Below the pieces are notes generated by a model. It was not told where the DNA came from. It did not search any database and worked only from the letters and a program-made list of their open reading frames with translations. Shown one piece after another: positions 6,211-13,781 of a stretch of DNA of 30,242 nucleotides. Origin of the DNA: an uncultured Archangium sp. GTDB lineage: Bacteria > Myxococcota > Myxococcia > Myxococcales > Myxococcaceae. The position numbers were made by a program, and so were the translations under genes. Position 1 is the first letter of the stretch, and each line of letters starts with the position of its first letter. Location: positions 1 through 30,242 of the forward strand of contig CAMLFP010000015.1 of NCBI GenBank assembly GCA_946479335.1, given 5' to 3'.

Positions 6211-9200
6211 ATGCTGTCACGACTCGTTGAACTGAGTGTTCAGTACAAGACCGGGGTGATGGGCGGCTTGCTGGTGCTGCTGCTGCTCGGCGGCTTCGCC
6301 GCGTCGAGGTTGCCCATCGACGCCATGCCCGACGTGAGCACCGTGCAGGTCGCGGTGCTGACCGAGGCGCCGGGCCTCTCGCCCATCGAAGTGGAGCGCA
6401 TGGTGACCGCGCCGATGGAGCTGGCCTTCAACGGCCTGCCCAAGCTCTCGGAGCTGCGCAGCGTCAGCCGCCCCGGCCTCTCGGCGGTGACGGTGGTGTT
6501 CGACGACTCGATGGACGTGTGGTTCGCACGCCAGCTGGTGAGCGAGCGGCTGCGTGAAGTGACGGCCGACCTGCCGGGCTTCGTCGCGCCGCCGCAGCTG
6601 GCGCCGGTGTCGACCGGCCTCGGCGAAATCTACATCTTCGTGGTGCGCAGCGAGACCGGTGACCACTCGCCGATGCAGCTGCGCACGATGTTGGACTGGG
6701 AGATTGGCCCGAAGATCCGCTCCGTGCCGGGCGTCATCGAGGTCAACCCGATGGGCGGCGAGCTGAAGCAGTACCAGGTGACGACCTCACCCGCGCGGCT
6801 CAAGGCCTTCGGCGTCACGCTCTCGCAGCTGCAGCAGGCGCTGGAGACCGCGTCGTCATCGGTGGGCGCCGGGTACCTCGAGAACAACGGCGAGAACATC
6901 CTCGTGCGCGGCAACGGGCGGCTCAACGGCGAAGACGACATCGCCAACGTGGTGGTGAAGGGCGGCCCCGACGGCCACGTGCTGGTGCGGCAGCTGGCCG
7001 ACGTGAAGGTGGGCGCGGCGCTGCGCTACGGCGTCACCACCCGCGACGCCGAGGGCGAAGTAGTCACCGGCACCGCGATGATGCTGCTGGGCGCGAACTC
7101 GCGCGTCGTCACCCACTCCGTGAAGGAGCGCGTGGCGGAGATCCAGAAGACGCTGCCGCCGGGCGTGGTCATCGACACCATCTACGACCGCAGCGACTTC
7201 GTGAACGCCACCGTGGGCACAGTCATCAAGAACATCCTCGAGGGCGCGCTGGTGGTGCTGCTGGTGCTGACGGTGTTCCTCGGGACCATCCGCGGCGCGC
7301 TGGCGGTGGTGCTCGGTATCCCCGCGTCGATGTCGATTGCCCTCTTCGGCATGCACCTCTTCGGCGTGACGGGCGACCTGATGTCGCTGGGGGCCATCGA
7401 CTTCGGCTTCCTGGTCGACGGGCCCATCGTGGTGCTCGAGGCCATCATCGCGGCGATGGCGGGCCGGCAGTTCACCAAGAAGTCGGAGGTGCGCACGGCC
7501 TTCATCGACGCCGCCGCTCCCGTAGCGCGGCCGGTGGCCTTCTCGGTGGCCATCATCATGCTGGTCTACATCCCGCTCCTGGCGCTGCAGGGCGTGGAGG
7601 GGAAGATGTTCCGCCCGATGGCCACGGTGATGGCGTGCGCGCTGTTCGGCGCGCTCATCTACTCGGTCATCTTCTTCCCCGGCGTGCTGGCGCTGATGAT
7701 GCCGCCGCCGAAGAACGAAGGGCCGAAGTGGCTGGGCGCGCTCCGCCGCCGCTACGAGCCGCTGGTGCCGCGCTTCATCGAGCTGCGCTGGCCGCTGCTG
7801 GCCGCGATGTCGGTGGCGCTGGTCATCTCGATGTGGCTGCTGGGCGCGCGCGGCGCCGACTTCGTGCCACGCATTCAAGAAGGCGACATCGTGGTCACCA
7901 TCCGCCGCACGCCGAGCATCGGCCTGCAGGAAGCGCGGCGGCTCGACTTCGAAGCCGAGAAGGTCTTGAAGGAGTTCCCCGAGGTCATCACCACGCTGGC
8001 CTTCACCGGCCGCGCGGAGCTGGCCTTCGACCCGGTGGGCAACGACAACACCGACATGTTCGTGCGCTTGAAGCCCGAGAAGGAGTGGACGAGCGCGCAC
8101 GACCTCGACGAGCTCTCGGAGGTCATCAAGACGGCCATCGAGAGCCGCGTGGCGGGCACCTTCGTGTCGGTCAGCCAGCCCATCGAAGACCGCACCAACG
8201 AGCTCATCTCCGGCAGCCGCGCCGACGTGGCGATTCAAATCTTCGGCCCCGACCTCGACGCGCTGGTGGAGAAGTCGAACGCCGTCGGTGAGGTGGTGCG
8301 CGGCATCAACGGCACCGGCGACGTGCGCATCGAGCGCCTGCTGGGCATGCCCAACATCGTCTTCACGCCCGACCGCGAGCGCCTCGCGCGCTACGGCGTG
8401 GAATTGAACGACGTCTTCCGCACGCTCGAAGCCGCGCGCGTCGGTGCGCACGTGGGCAGCATCTACGAGGGCCCGAAGCGCTTCGAGGTGAAGCTGCTCT
8501 CGCCGCCGACGGAGAACACCCGCAAGGGCCTGGGCGACCTCTTCGTGGAGACCGCCGACGGCCAGCAGGTGAGCCTCGACGAGCTGGGCACCATCGAAGA
8601 CACTGAAGGCCCGGCAACCGTGCGCCGGGAGGGCTTCCAGCGCACGGTGCGCGTGGAGGCGAACCTCCGCGGCCGCGACCTCGCGTCGTGGGTCGCCGAG
8701 GCGCAGGCCAAGGTGAAGAAAGACGTGCCGCTGGCCACCGGCTACACGGTGACCTGGGGCGGCCAGTTCGAGAACCTCGAGCGCGCGCAGCAGCGCCTGG
8801 CGATGGTGGTGCCGCTGGCGATGCTCATCATCATGGGCATGCTGGTGATGACCTTCGGCTCGGTGCGCGTGGCGGCGGGCGTCTTCTCGCTGGTGCCGCT
8901 GGCGCTCATCGGCGGCGCGCTGGGCCTCCTGGTGCGGGGGATGAACTTCTCGCTGCCCGCGGCGGTGGGCTTCATCGCGCTGGCCGGCGTGGCGGTGCTC
9001 AACGGCGTCGTCATGACCACCGACGTGAAGAAGCTGCTCGACCATGGGCACTCGCTCGACGAGGCGCTGCAGCACGGCGCGGCGCACACGCTGCGCGCGG
9101 TGTTGACCACCGCTGCCGTCGCGGCGCTGGGTTTCTTCCCCATGGCCATCAACGAGGGCGCGGGCTCCGAGGTGCAGCGGCCGCTGGCCACCGTCGTCAT

Positions 9201-9390
9201 CTTCGGCATCGTGCTGGCGACGGGGCTGATGCTCGTCGTCTTCCCCGGCATCTTGAAGGTGGCGCTCTCGTCGAAGGCGAAGGTGGAGTCGGACGACCTC
9301 ATCTCGCCTCCCGCCCTGACTTCAGAAAATGAAGTGGGTTCAGCGACGCCTGTCACCGCCGAGGTGACGCCCGAGGCCGAGCCGCTCTAA
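6211..9390 (+). CDS. Heavy-metal-type RND efflux pump, inner membrane subunit (CzcA/CusA-like)
   Basis: A 1059-residue RND permease, full family length, driving proton-coupled export across both membranes together with the two upstream products. It shows the expected plan: TM1 near residues 14-32, a periplasmic porter domain beginning LPIDAMPDVSTVQVAV, TM2-6, a second porter domain, and TM7-12. The TM4 motif AIDFGFLVDGP carries two acidic residues (Asp397 and Asp403) matching the DFGxxVDG signature of the heavy-metal efflux (HME) branch, which separates it from drug-exporting HAE pumps. The exact metal (Co/Zn/Cd, Ni, or Cu/Ag) cannot be read here. The C-terminus adds a short acidic tail after TM12. 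Confidence 0.93.
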   Translation: MLSRLVELSVQYKTGVMGGLLVLLLLGGFAASRLPIDAMPDVSTVQVAVLTEAPGLSPIEVERMVTAPMELAFNGLPKLSELRSVSRPGLSAVTVVFDDSMDVWFARQLVSERLREVTADLPGFVAPPQLAPVSTGLGEIYIFVVRSETGDHSPMQLRTMLDWEIGPKIRSVPGVIEVNPMGGELKQYQVTTSPARLKAFGVTLSQLQQALETASSSVGAGYLENNGENILVRGNGRLNGEDDIANVVVKGGPDGHVLVRQLADVKVGAALRYGVTTRDAEGEVVTGTAMMLLGANSRVVTHSVKERVAEIQKTLPPGVVIDTIYDRSDFVNATVGTVIKNILEGALVVLLVLTVFLGTIRGALAVVLGIPASMSIALFGMHLFGVTGDLMSLGAIDFGFLVDGPIVVLEAIIAAMAGRQFTKKSEVRTAFIDAAAPVARPVAFSVAIIMLVYIPLLALQGVEGKMFRPMATVMACALFGALIYSVIFFPGVLALMMPPPKNEGPKWLGALRRRYEPLVPRFIELRWPLLAAMSVALVISMWLLGARGADFVPRIQEGDIVVTIRRTPSIGLQEARRLDFEAEKVLKEFPEVITTLAFTGRAELAFDPVGNDNTDMFVRLKPEKEWTSAHDLDELSEVIKTAIESRVAGTFVSVSQPIEDRTNELISGSRADVAIQIFGPDLDALVEKSNAVGEVVRGINGTGDVRIERLLGMPNIVFTPDRERLARYGVELNDVFRTLEAARVGAHVGSIYEGPKRFEVKLLSPPTENTRKGLGDLFVETADGQQVSLDELGTIEDTEGPATVRREGFQRTVRVEANLRGRDLASWVAEAQAKVKKDVPLATGYTVTWGGQFENLERAQQRLAMVVPLAMLIIMGMLVMTFGSVRVAAGVFSLVPLALIGGALGLLVRGMNFSLPAAVGFIALAGVAVLNGVVMTTDVKKLLDHGHSLDEALQHGAAHTLRAVLTTAAVAALGFFPMAINEGAGSEVQRPLATVVIFGIVLATGLMLVVFPGILKVALSSKAKVESDDLISPPALTSENEVGSATPVTAEVTPEAEPL

Positions 9391-9400
9391 GAAACGCGGC

Positions 9401-9697
9401 ATGTGCCGGAACATCAAGACGCTGCACCACTTCGAGCCTCCGGCGACGCCGGAGGAGATCCGCGCCAGCGCGCTTCAGTTCGTCCGCAAGCTGTCGGGCA
9501 TGGCGAAGCCCTCGAAGGCGAACGAAGCCGCGTTCGAGCGCGCCATCCGCAAGGTGCAGGCCGCGACAGAGGAACTTTTCGAAACACTCGAGGTGCACGG
9601 GCCGGCCCGCAACCGCGAGCACGAACAGCAGAAAGCGAAGGCGCGCGGACAGCAGCGAGAAGCGCGCCTACTCGCGAAGCTCACGCGCACCGCGTGA
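9401..9697 (+). CDS. DUF2277 family protein
   Basis: A 98-residue protein matching the DUF2277 family across its whole length. It has the invariant opening MCRNIKTLHHFEPPAT, then EIRASALQFVRKLSG, a central region with NEAAFERAIRKV, and a charged C-terminal helix with a NRE motif (GPARNREHEQQ). The family is short, widespread in actinobacteria and proteobacteria, and of unknown function; the Met-Cys-Arg-Asn start is its hallmark. It begins 10 bp after the efflux pump stop on the same strand and is probably read through from that operon. Whether it has any role in metal handling is not known. Confidence 0.9.
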   Translation: MCRNIKTLHHFEPPATPEEIRASALQFVRKLSGMAKPSKANEAAFERAIRKVQAATEELFETLEVHGPARNREHEQQKAKARGQQREARLLAKLTRTA

Positions 9698-9704
9698 GGT
9701 GGCA

Positions 9705-9730
9705 TTTGTTGGTGAATCTTCACACACAAA
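9705..9730. promoter_or_regulatory. 26-bp imperfect palindrome upstream of the desaturase gene
   Basis: Arms at 9705-9716 and 9719-9730 pair at 10 of 12 positions around a TC centre, with the core GTGAATCTTCAC perfect. It lies between the DUF2277 stop and the desaturase ATG (9759) in a locally AT-richer stretch. It could be a dimeric regulator site or a terminator-like hairpin of the upstream operon; no U-tract follows. Confidence 0.4.
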
Positions 9731-9745
9731 AATTCCCGGCGGCGT

Positions 9746-9751
9746 TAGCAG
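9746..9751 (+). promoter_or_regulatory. Candidate -10 box (TAGCAG) of the desaturase gene
   Basis: TAGCAG lies 7 nt before the ATG at 9759. No Shine-Dalgarno sequence is present. Supports the 9759 start and a leaderless transcript, but the last base deviates from TANNNT. Confidence 0.25.
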
Positions 9752-9758
9752 TTGCCGC

Positions 9759-10724
9759 ATGTCTTCGACGAAGTACGGCGTGCGGTGGCACTCCGAGCGT
9801 CGCAAACAACTGCTGGAGCGGTACCCGGAAGCCCGCACCCTGATGGGGCCCAACCCGTGGACCGCGCTGGTGGTGGTGGCGCTCGTGGCCCTCGAGGTGG
9901 GTTTGGCGGTGGCGTTCTCGGCGCTGCCGTGGTGGGCGATTGTGCTGCTCTCCTACGCGGTGGGCGCCTTCATCGCGCACGCGCTGGGCGTGTTGATTCA
10001 CGACGCCGCGCACGACCTCATCTTCCGCAAGCCGTGGGCGAACAAGCTCATCGCCATCTTCGCGAACCTGCCGCTCATCTTCCCGGCGGCCATCGACTTC
10101 CGCGAGAAGCACCTGCTGCACCACGCGCACCTCGGCGAGCCCGACGGCGCCGACACGCAGGCCCCCGGCGCGTGGGACTTCCGCTTCGCGACCACGCGGC
10201 TGCGCACGTACGTGTGGCACGTCATCGGGCCGATGGTGGTGACCTTCAACTCGCGCGGGCACAAGCTGTCGGCGTGGGCGTGGCTCAACATCGCGGCGAA
10301 CGCGGTGGCGGGCGCGGCGGTGTTCCTCCTCCTCGGGTGGAAGGTGTTCCTCTTCCTCGGCGCGTCGGGGCTGATGGCCTTCGCGCATCACCCGGTGGGC
10401 GTGCGTCGCTACGCGGAGCACCTCACGGTGAAGCCCGGGCAGCCGACCGCCTCGTATTACGGCCCGCTCAACTGGGTGTCGTTCGACGTCGGCTACCACG
10501 TGGAGCACCACGACGTGCCCAACGTGCCGTGGAACCGCGCGCGCAAGCTGCACCTCATGGCGAAGGAGCTCTACGAGCCGCTCGCGCACGTGCACTCGTG
10601 GACGGGGCTGCTCTGGGAGCTCACCTTCCACAAAGGTGAAGGCCCGGCGCGCTACTTCCTCGAGTCGCCGCCCACGGCGCACCACGACGACGAGCACCAC
10701 CCCTCCGCCGCGTCGCGGCAGTAG
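9759..10724 (+). CDS. Fatty acid desaturase resembling sphingolipid (dihydroceramide) delta-4 desaturase
   Basis: A 321-residue membrane di-iron desaturase with the three histidine boxes HDAAHD (81-86), HLLHH (118-122) and HVEHH (247-251). Several segments match eukaryotic DEGS1/DES1: the N-terminal RRKQLLERYPEARTLMGPNP, ANLPLIFPAAIDF before box 2, HLGEPDGADTQAP just after it, and SYYGPLNWVSFDVGYHVEHH over box 3. Length is also the same (about 320). The eukaryotic enzymes put the 4,5-trans double bond into dihydroceramide using cytochrome b5. By homology this one should act on a sphingoid base, ceramide or related lipid in the inner membrane; the true substrate is unknown. The start at 9759 is preferred to an upstream in-frame one at 9699 because it gives the family-like N-terminus. 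The LysR gene converges, 4 bp away. Confidence 0.87.
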   Translation: MSSTKYGVRWHSERRKQLLERYPEARTLMGPNPWTALVVVALVALEVGLAVAFSALPWWAIVLLSYAVGAFIAHALGVLIHDAAHDLIFRKPWANKLIAIFANLPLIFPAAIDFREKHLLHHAHLGEPDGADTQAPGAWDFRFATTRLRTYVWHVIGPMVVTFNSRGHKLSAWAWLNIAANAVAGAAVFLLLGWKVFLFLGASGLMAFAHHPVGVRRYAEHLTVKPGQPTASYYGPLNWVSFDVGYHVEHHDVPNVPWNRARKLHLMAKELYEPLAHVHSWTGLLWELTFHKGEGPARYFLESPPTAHHDDEHHPSAASRQ

Positions 10725-10728
10725 GCGC

Positions 10729-11628
10729 TCAACGCAACGTCGCGCGCGCGAGCTCCGCGAAGGCCAGCGCGATGCGCGTCGGCGACGGCGGCAGCACCAG
10801 CCCCACCATGCGCCGCTGCGCGTTCGCCAGCGGCCGGGCGATGAGCTGCCCGGCGTCGAGCTCCGCGCGCACCGCGAAGTCGGGCACCACCGACACCCCG
10901 AACCCGAGGGCGACGAGCCGCTTGAGCACCTCGAGGCTGCTCATCTCCATCACCACGCGCGGCGCGACGTGGGCCTGCGCGAAGGCGCGCTCCAGCCACG
11001 CGCGCGTGCCGGTGGTGCGGTCGAGCAACACCAGCGGGTACTTGGTCAGCTCGACCGCGGAGACCCGCTTGCGCGCCGCGAGCGCGTGCGCCGGCGGCGC
11101 GATGACGACGTCGGTCTGCACACACAGCGGGTGCTGCTTCAGCGCGTCGACCGTCGTGCCGCCGGGGAGCGGCAAGGTGACGACCGCGAGATCCAGCTCG
11201 CGCGCCGCGACGCGCTCCGCCAGCGCCGGTGAAGGCCGGTTGTCCAACTGGAGCTCGGCATGCGGGTGCGCCGCGCGGAACGCCGCGAACACCGGCGGGA
11301 GGAGATGCGTGGCCAGCGTGTCACTGGCCCCCAGCTTCAGCGGCCCGCGGGCGATGCTGCCGAGGTTCCGCAGCGCGGCGCGTGACGACTCCAGGGCGTC
11401 CAACACCGCGCGGGCGTGCACCGCGAGCGCCTGGCCGGCCTCCGTCAGTCGCAGCTTGCGCGTCGAGCGGTCGACCAGCGGCTCACCGACGTCTGCTTCG
11501 AGCGCGGCCACCTGCTGACTCACCGACGACTGGGGGACCCCAAGCGCCCGGGCGGCGGCCGAGAAACCGCCGTGCCGCACCAGCGCGTCGAACAACGCCA
11601 GCCTGTCGCTGCGGAGTTCCGGTTCCAC
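10729..11628 (-). CDS. LysR-family transcriptional regulator
   Basis: A 299-residue LTTR of normal length. The winged HTH covers about residues 8-66: LALFDALVRHGGFSAAARAL, then VPQSSVSQQVAALEADVGEP, with the linker helix after it. The remainder is a periplasmic-binding-like effector domain (GPLKLGASDTLATHLLPPVF; ELDLAVVTLP; GFGVSVVPDF). The start is a GTG at 11626-11628 embedded in one arm of an inverted repeat. The effector is unknown. It is divergent from the coiled-coil gene and convergent with the desaturase gene, so either could be a target; LTTRs more often control the divergent neighbour. Confidence 0.93.
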   Translation of the reverse strand: MEPELRSDRLALFDALVRHGGFSAAARALGVPQSSVSQQVAALEADVGEPLVDRSTRKLRLTEAGQALAVHARAVLDALESSRAALRNLGSIARGPLKLGASDTLATHLLPPVFAAFRAAHPHAELQLDNRPSPALAERVAARELDLAVVTLPLPGGTTVDALKQHPLCVQTDVVIAPPAHALAARKRVSAVELTKYPLVLLDRTTGTRAWLERAFAQAHVAPRVVMEMSSLEVLKRLVALGFGVSVVPDFAVRAELDAGQLIARPLANAQRRMVGLVLPPSPTRIALAFAELARATLR

Positions 11629-11672
11629 CAGAACGAGGCAGCTAGCACGGCGGCCCGCCGCGCGTTCTGGTG
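11626..11672. promoter_or_regulatory. 10-bp inverted repeat spanning the LysR / coiled-coil divergent starts
   Basis: CACCAGAACG at 11626-11635 and CGTTCTGGTG at 11663-11672 are perfect inverted copies. The left arm includes the LysR GTG start. The right arm ends in a GTG (11670-11672) that is in frame with the coiled-coil protein. It could be a LysR operator controlling both genes. Confidence 0.45.
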
Positions 11673-11690
11673 TACAACTTCGCGCGCCCT

Positions 11691-12884
11691 ATGGACCCCA
11701 ACGTGCTCGAGCTGCTGCAGCGCGCCGCCGACGAGCTGAAGACCGCACAGGCCGACAACGCGCGGCTCCGGGAGGAGATTTCTCGCGCGCGCGACGAGAA
11801 GACCAACGTCGGCGGTGGCGACGCGCTGCTGGGCGTGCGCGTGACGCAGCTGGAGCGCGAGCTGACCGCGGAGCGCGAGCGCCTCGCCGAGTGGGAGGCC
11901 CGCGCCAAGGAGCTCGAAGACGAGGTCCACCAGCTGCGGCACGGTCACGAAGACGGCGTCGCCCCGCGCGTGGGCGAGCTCGAGCGCGAACTCGACGCCG
12001 AGAAGGAGCGCTCCACCGCGTGGGAGAAGCGCTGCAACGAGCTCGAGCACGCGATGAACAAGCTGCGCGAGGCCAACGGGGACGCCAGCGAAGCGCTGCG
12101 CGTCGAGATGGCCGCGCTGGGCGAAGAGACCAACGCGCTGCGCGCCGAGAAGACCGCGCTGGGCGCGCGCCTCGACGAAGAGACCGCCACGCTCAAGGCG
12201 TTGAAAGACGCGAGCGACGAAGAGCTCCTCGCCACGCGCGAAGAGAAGGCGAAGCTCGAGGAGGAGCTAAACCGGCTCCGCGACGAGAAGACCGCTGCCG
12301 AGGTGCGCTTCGAAGAAGAGGCCACCGCGCTGCGCGCCGAGAAGGCCGCGCTGGAGTCGCGCCTCGAAGACGAGGCCGGCCTGCTGCGCGGGCGCTTGAA
12401 TGAGTTCGAGGCCGAGTCGGCGAAGCTGCACGGCGAGCTGAACTCGCTGCGCGCGCGCCGCGACGAATTGAACGTCGAGGTGGGCAAGGTCGAGAAGGAA
12501 CGCAACGCGCTGCGCGCGAAGGTGGCCGAGGTCGAGGCCGCGCAGACCGCGCTGCAGGCCGCGTCAGCGCAGGCGCTCAGCGAAGAGAAAGACAAGCTGC
12601 AGATTACGGCGCAGCGGCTGCTCGACGCGCGCTCGAAGATTCGCGAGCTGGAGAGTGCGCTCAACGACACCACCGCGCAGCTCGAGACCACGCGCAAGTC
12701 GCTCGCCGAGGCCCACGCGCAGGCGGCGCAGCTCACGCAGCAACTGGAGCACGCGACCGGCGAGTGGCGTCACGCCGACGCCGAGTACGCCAAGCTGCAC
12801 AACGAGATGATGGTGCTGCTCGACCAGCGCGACGATGCGCGGCGCGAGCTGCAGGCCATCAAGGCCCGCATGGGCATCGGCTGA
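11691..12884 (+). CDS. Long cytoplasmic coiled-coil protein, function unknown
   Basis: A 397-residue protein that is almost wholly predicted coiled coil: very rich in Glu, Ala, Leu, Arg and Lys in heptad order, with no signal peptide, membrane segment or recognisable globular domain. Internal repeats of the form LRAEKxALxxRLxEE occur around residues 140-230, pointing to duplication. The ATG at 11691 is taken as the start. A GTG at 11670 is in frame but would lie within the inverted repeat, and a TACAAC box at 11673-11678 would then fall inside the gene. Proteins of this shape serve as scaffolds or cytoskeletal factors in myxobacteria, but nothing here identifies a specific one. Similarity to myosin/SMC-type coils would be composition-driven. 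Confidence 0.75.
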   Translation: MDPNVLELLQRAADELKTAQADNARLREEISRARDEKTNVGGGDALLGVRVTQLERELTAERERLAEWEARAKELEDEVHQLRHGHEDGVAPRVGELERELDAEKERSTAWEKRCNELEHAMNKLREANGDASEALRVEMAALGEETNALRAEKTALGARLDEETATLKALKDASDEELLATREEKAKLEEELNRLRDEKTAAEVRFEEEATALRAEKAALESRLEDEAGLLRGRLNEFEAESAKLHGELNSLRARRDELNVEVGKVEKERNALRAKVAEVEAAQTALQAASAQALSEEKDKLQITAQRLLDARSKIRELESALNDTTAQLETTRKSLAEAHAQAAQLTQQLEHATGEWRHADAEYAKLHNEMMVLLDQRDDARRELQAIKARMGIG

Positions 12885-12921
12885 TTCAGACGCTCGGCGC
12901 GCTGGAACCCGGTCACACCAC

Positions 12922-13320
12922 TCACCGCATGACGAACTTCAACCGCCACACGTGTCGGCCGGGCGGCAGGCCACGTCGTCGCTTCACCTTCGAAGCAATG
13001 CAGCTCACGTAGTCAGGCACGTCGCCGAAGTTGCCGCCCTTGACGCAGACGTCCGAGACGCCCCCGTCGTCGTCGACGGTGAGCCTGAAGTCGATCGCTC
13101 CGTCCCACGCGTGGTCGTTGAGCCCGGGATACTTCTTGATCAACCACGAGCAGTCCCAGACGCCCGGCATGTCGAGGCGGTGACCACCGTCTTCGCCGTC
13201 GACGATCTTCACTGGAGCTCCGTCGCAGAACGGCACGTCGCTTGGAGCCTCCTTCATCGGAAGCGCCCACTGTTCGGCGGCGCAGCCCGCGAGCAGCACC
13301 ACCACCAACGAGCGCTTCAC
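12922..13320 (-). CDS. Small lipoprotein, possible TonB/AgmX-like C-terminal fold
   Basis: A 132-residue protein starting at a GTG (13318-13320) that overlaps the peroxiredoxin stop by four bases (GTGA). The N-terminus KRSLVVVLLAGC is a lipoprotein signal with lipobox LAGC. The C-terminal half (IDFRLTVDDDGGVSDVCVKG, then a conserved-looking Cys and a basic KVKRRRGLPPG) recalls the short TonB/AgmX-type domains of myxobacterial lipoproteins, where a D-G-V turn precedes a Cys-containing helix; this resemblance is weak. Four further Cys residues may form disulfides in the periplasm. It is the last gene of the Fe-S oxidoreductase-peroxiredoxin operon. Function unknown. Confidence 0.7.
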   Translation of the reverse strand: MKRSLVVVLLAGCAAEQWALPMKEAPSDVPFCDGAPVKIVDGEDGGHRLDMPGVWDCSWLIKKYPGLNDHAWDGAIDFRLTVDDDGGVSDVCVKGGNFGDVPDYVSCIASKVKRRRGLPPGRHVWRLKFVMR

Positions 13321-13778
13321 GCCGCCTTCACGCCCAGGCGCGAGAGCACGTCGTCGAGGTGCCGTGACACCTCCGTCTCGTGGTGCAGTACGCCCTCGAT
13401 GACGCCGTCGAGCCCGATGAAGAACGTCGCGCGGCGGTCGATTTTCAGCTGCGGCCACAGCACCCCGTACTGCTCGCTGATGGCGTGCGACTCGTCGCCC
13501 AGCAGGCGGAACTCGAGGTTCTCCGACTTCGCGAACTCGCAGTTGCGCTCGTGCCGGTCGACGCTGACGCCGATGAGCTCCGCGCCCGCGGCGCGAATGC
13601 GCGCGTAGTGCGCCTGGAAGTACCGCACCTCCTCGGTGCAGTACGGCGTGAACGCGCGCGGGAAGAAGAAGAGCACCACCTTCTGCTTGCCGCGGAACTG
13701 CGAGAGCGAGAGCGCCTCGCCCCGGCAGTCGACCGTCGAGAAGTCAGGAGCGACGTCGCCCGCTTTCAGCATCTCCAT
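13317..13778 (-). CDS. Peroxiredoxin (AhpC/TSA, BCP/PrxQ-like)
   Basis: A 153-residue thioredoxin-fold peroxidase that reduces hydrogen peroxide or organic peroxides. The active-site signature P-x3-T-x2-C is present as PRAFTPYC, with peroxidatic Cys47, Thr44 and Pro40; the supporting Arg is in DRRATFFIG. The usual BCP resolving Cys five residues after the peroxidatic one is missing (CTEEVRYF). Cys80 (RNCEFA) and Cys18 are the other candidates, so it may work as a 1-Cys enzyme or use a partner thiol. It starts 3 bp after the Fe-S oxidoreductase stop and overlaps the lipoprotein gene by 4 bp, so the three form one transcript. Confidence 0.92.
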   Translation of the reverse strand: MEMLKAGDVAPDFSTVDCRGEALSLSQFRGKQKVVLFFFPRAFTPYCTEEVRYFQAHYARIRAAGAELIGVSVDRHERNCEFAKSENLEFRLLGDESHAISEQYGVLWPQLKIDRRATFFIGLDGVIEGVLHHETEVSRHLDDVLSRLGVKAA

Positions 13779-13781
13779 GGT

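Noticed and set aside
6856..9087. 743-residue open frame on the minus strand
   Set aside because: Antisense to the RND pump; His/Arg/Asp-rich shadow with no recognisable motif.
12922..13458. Longer N-terminus for the small lipoprotein
   Set aside because: The extension overlaps the peroxiredoxin gene and hides the lipoprotein signal peptide; the GTG at 13320 with GTGA coupling is better.
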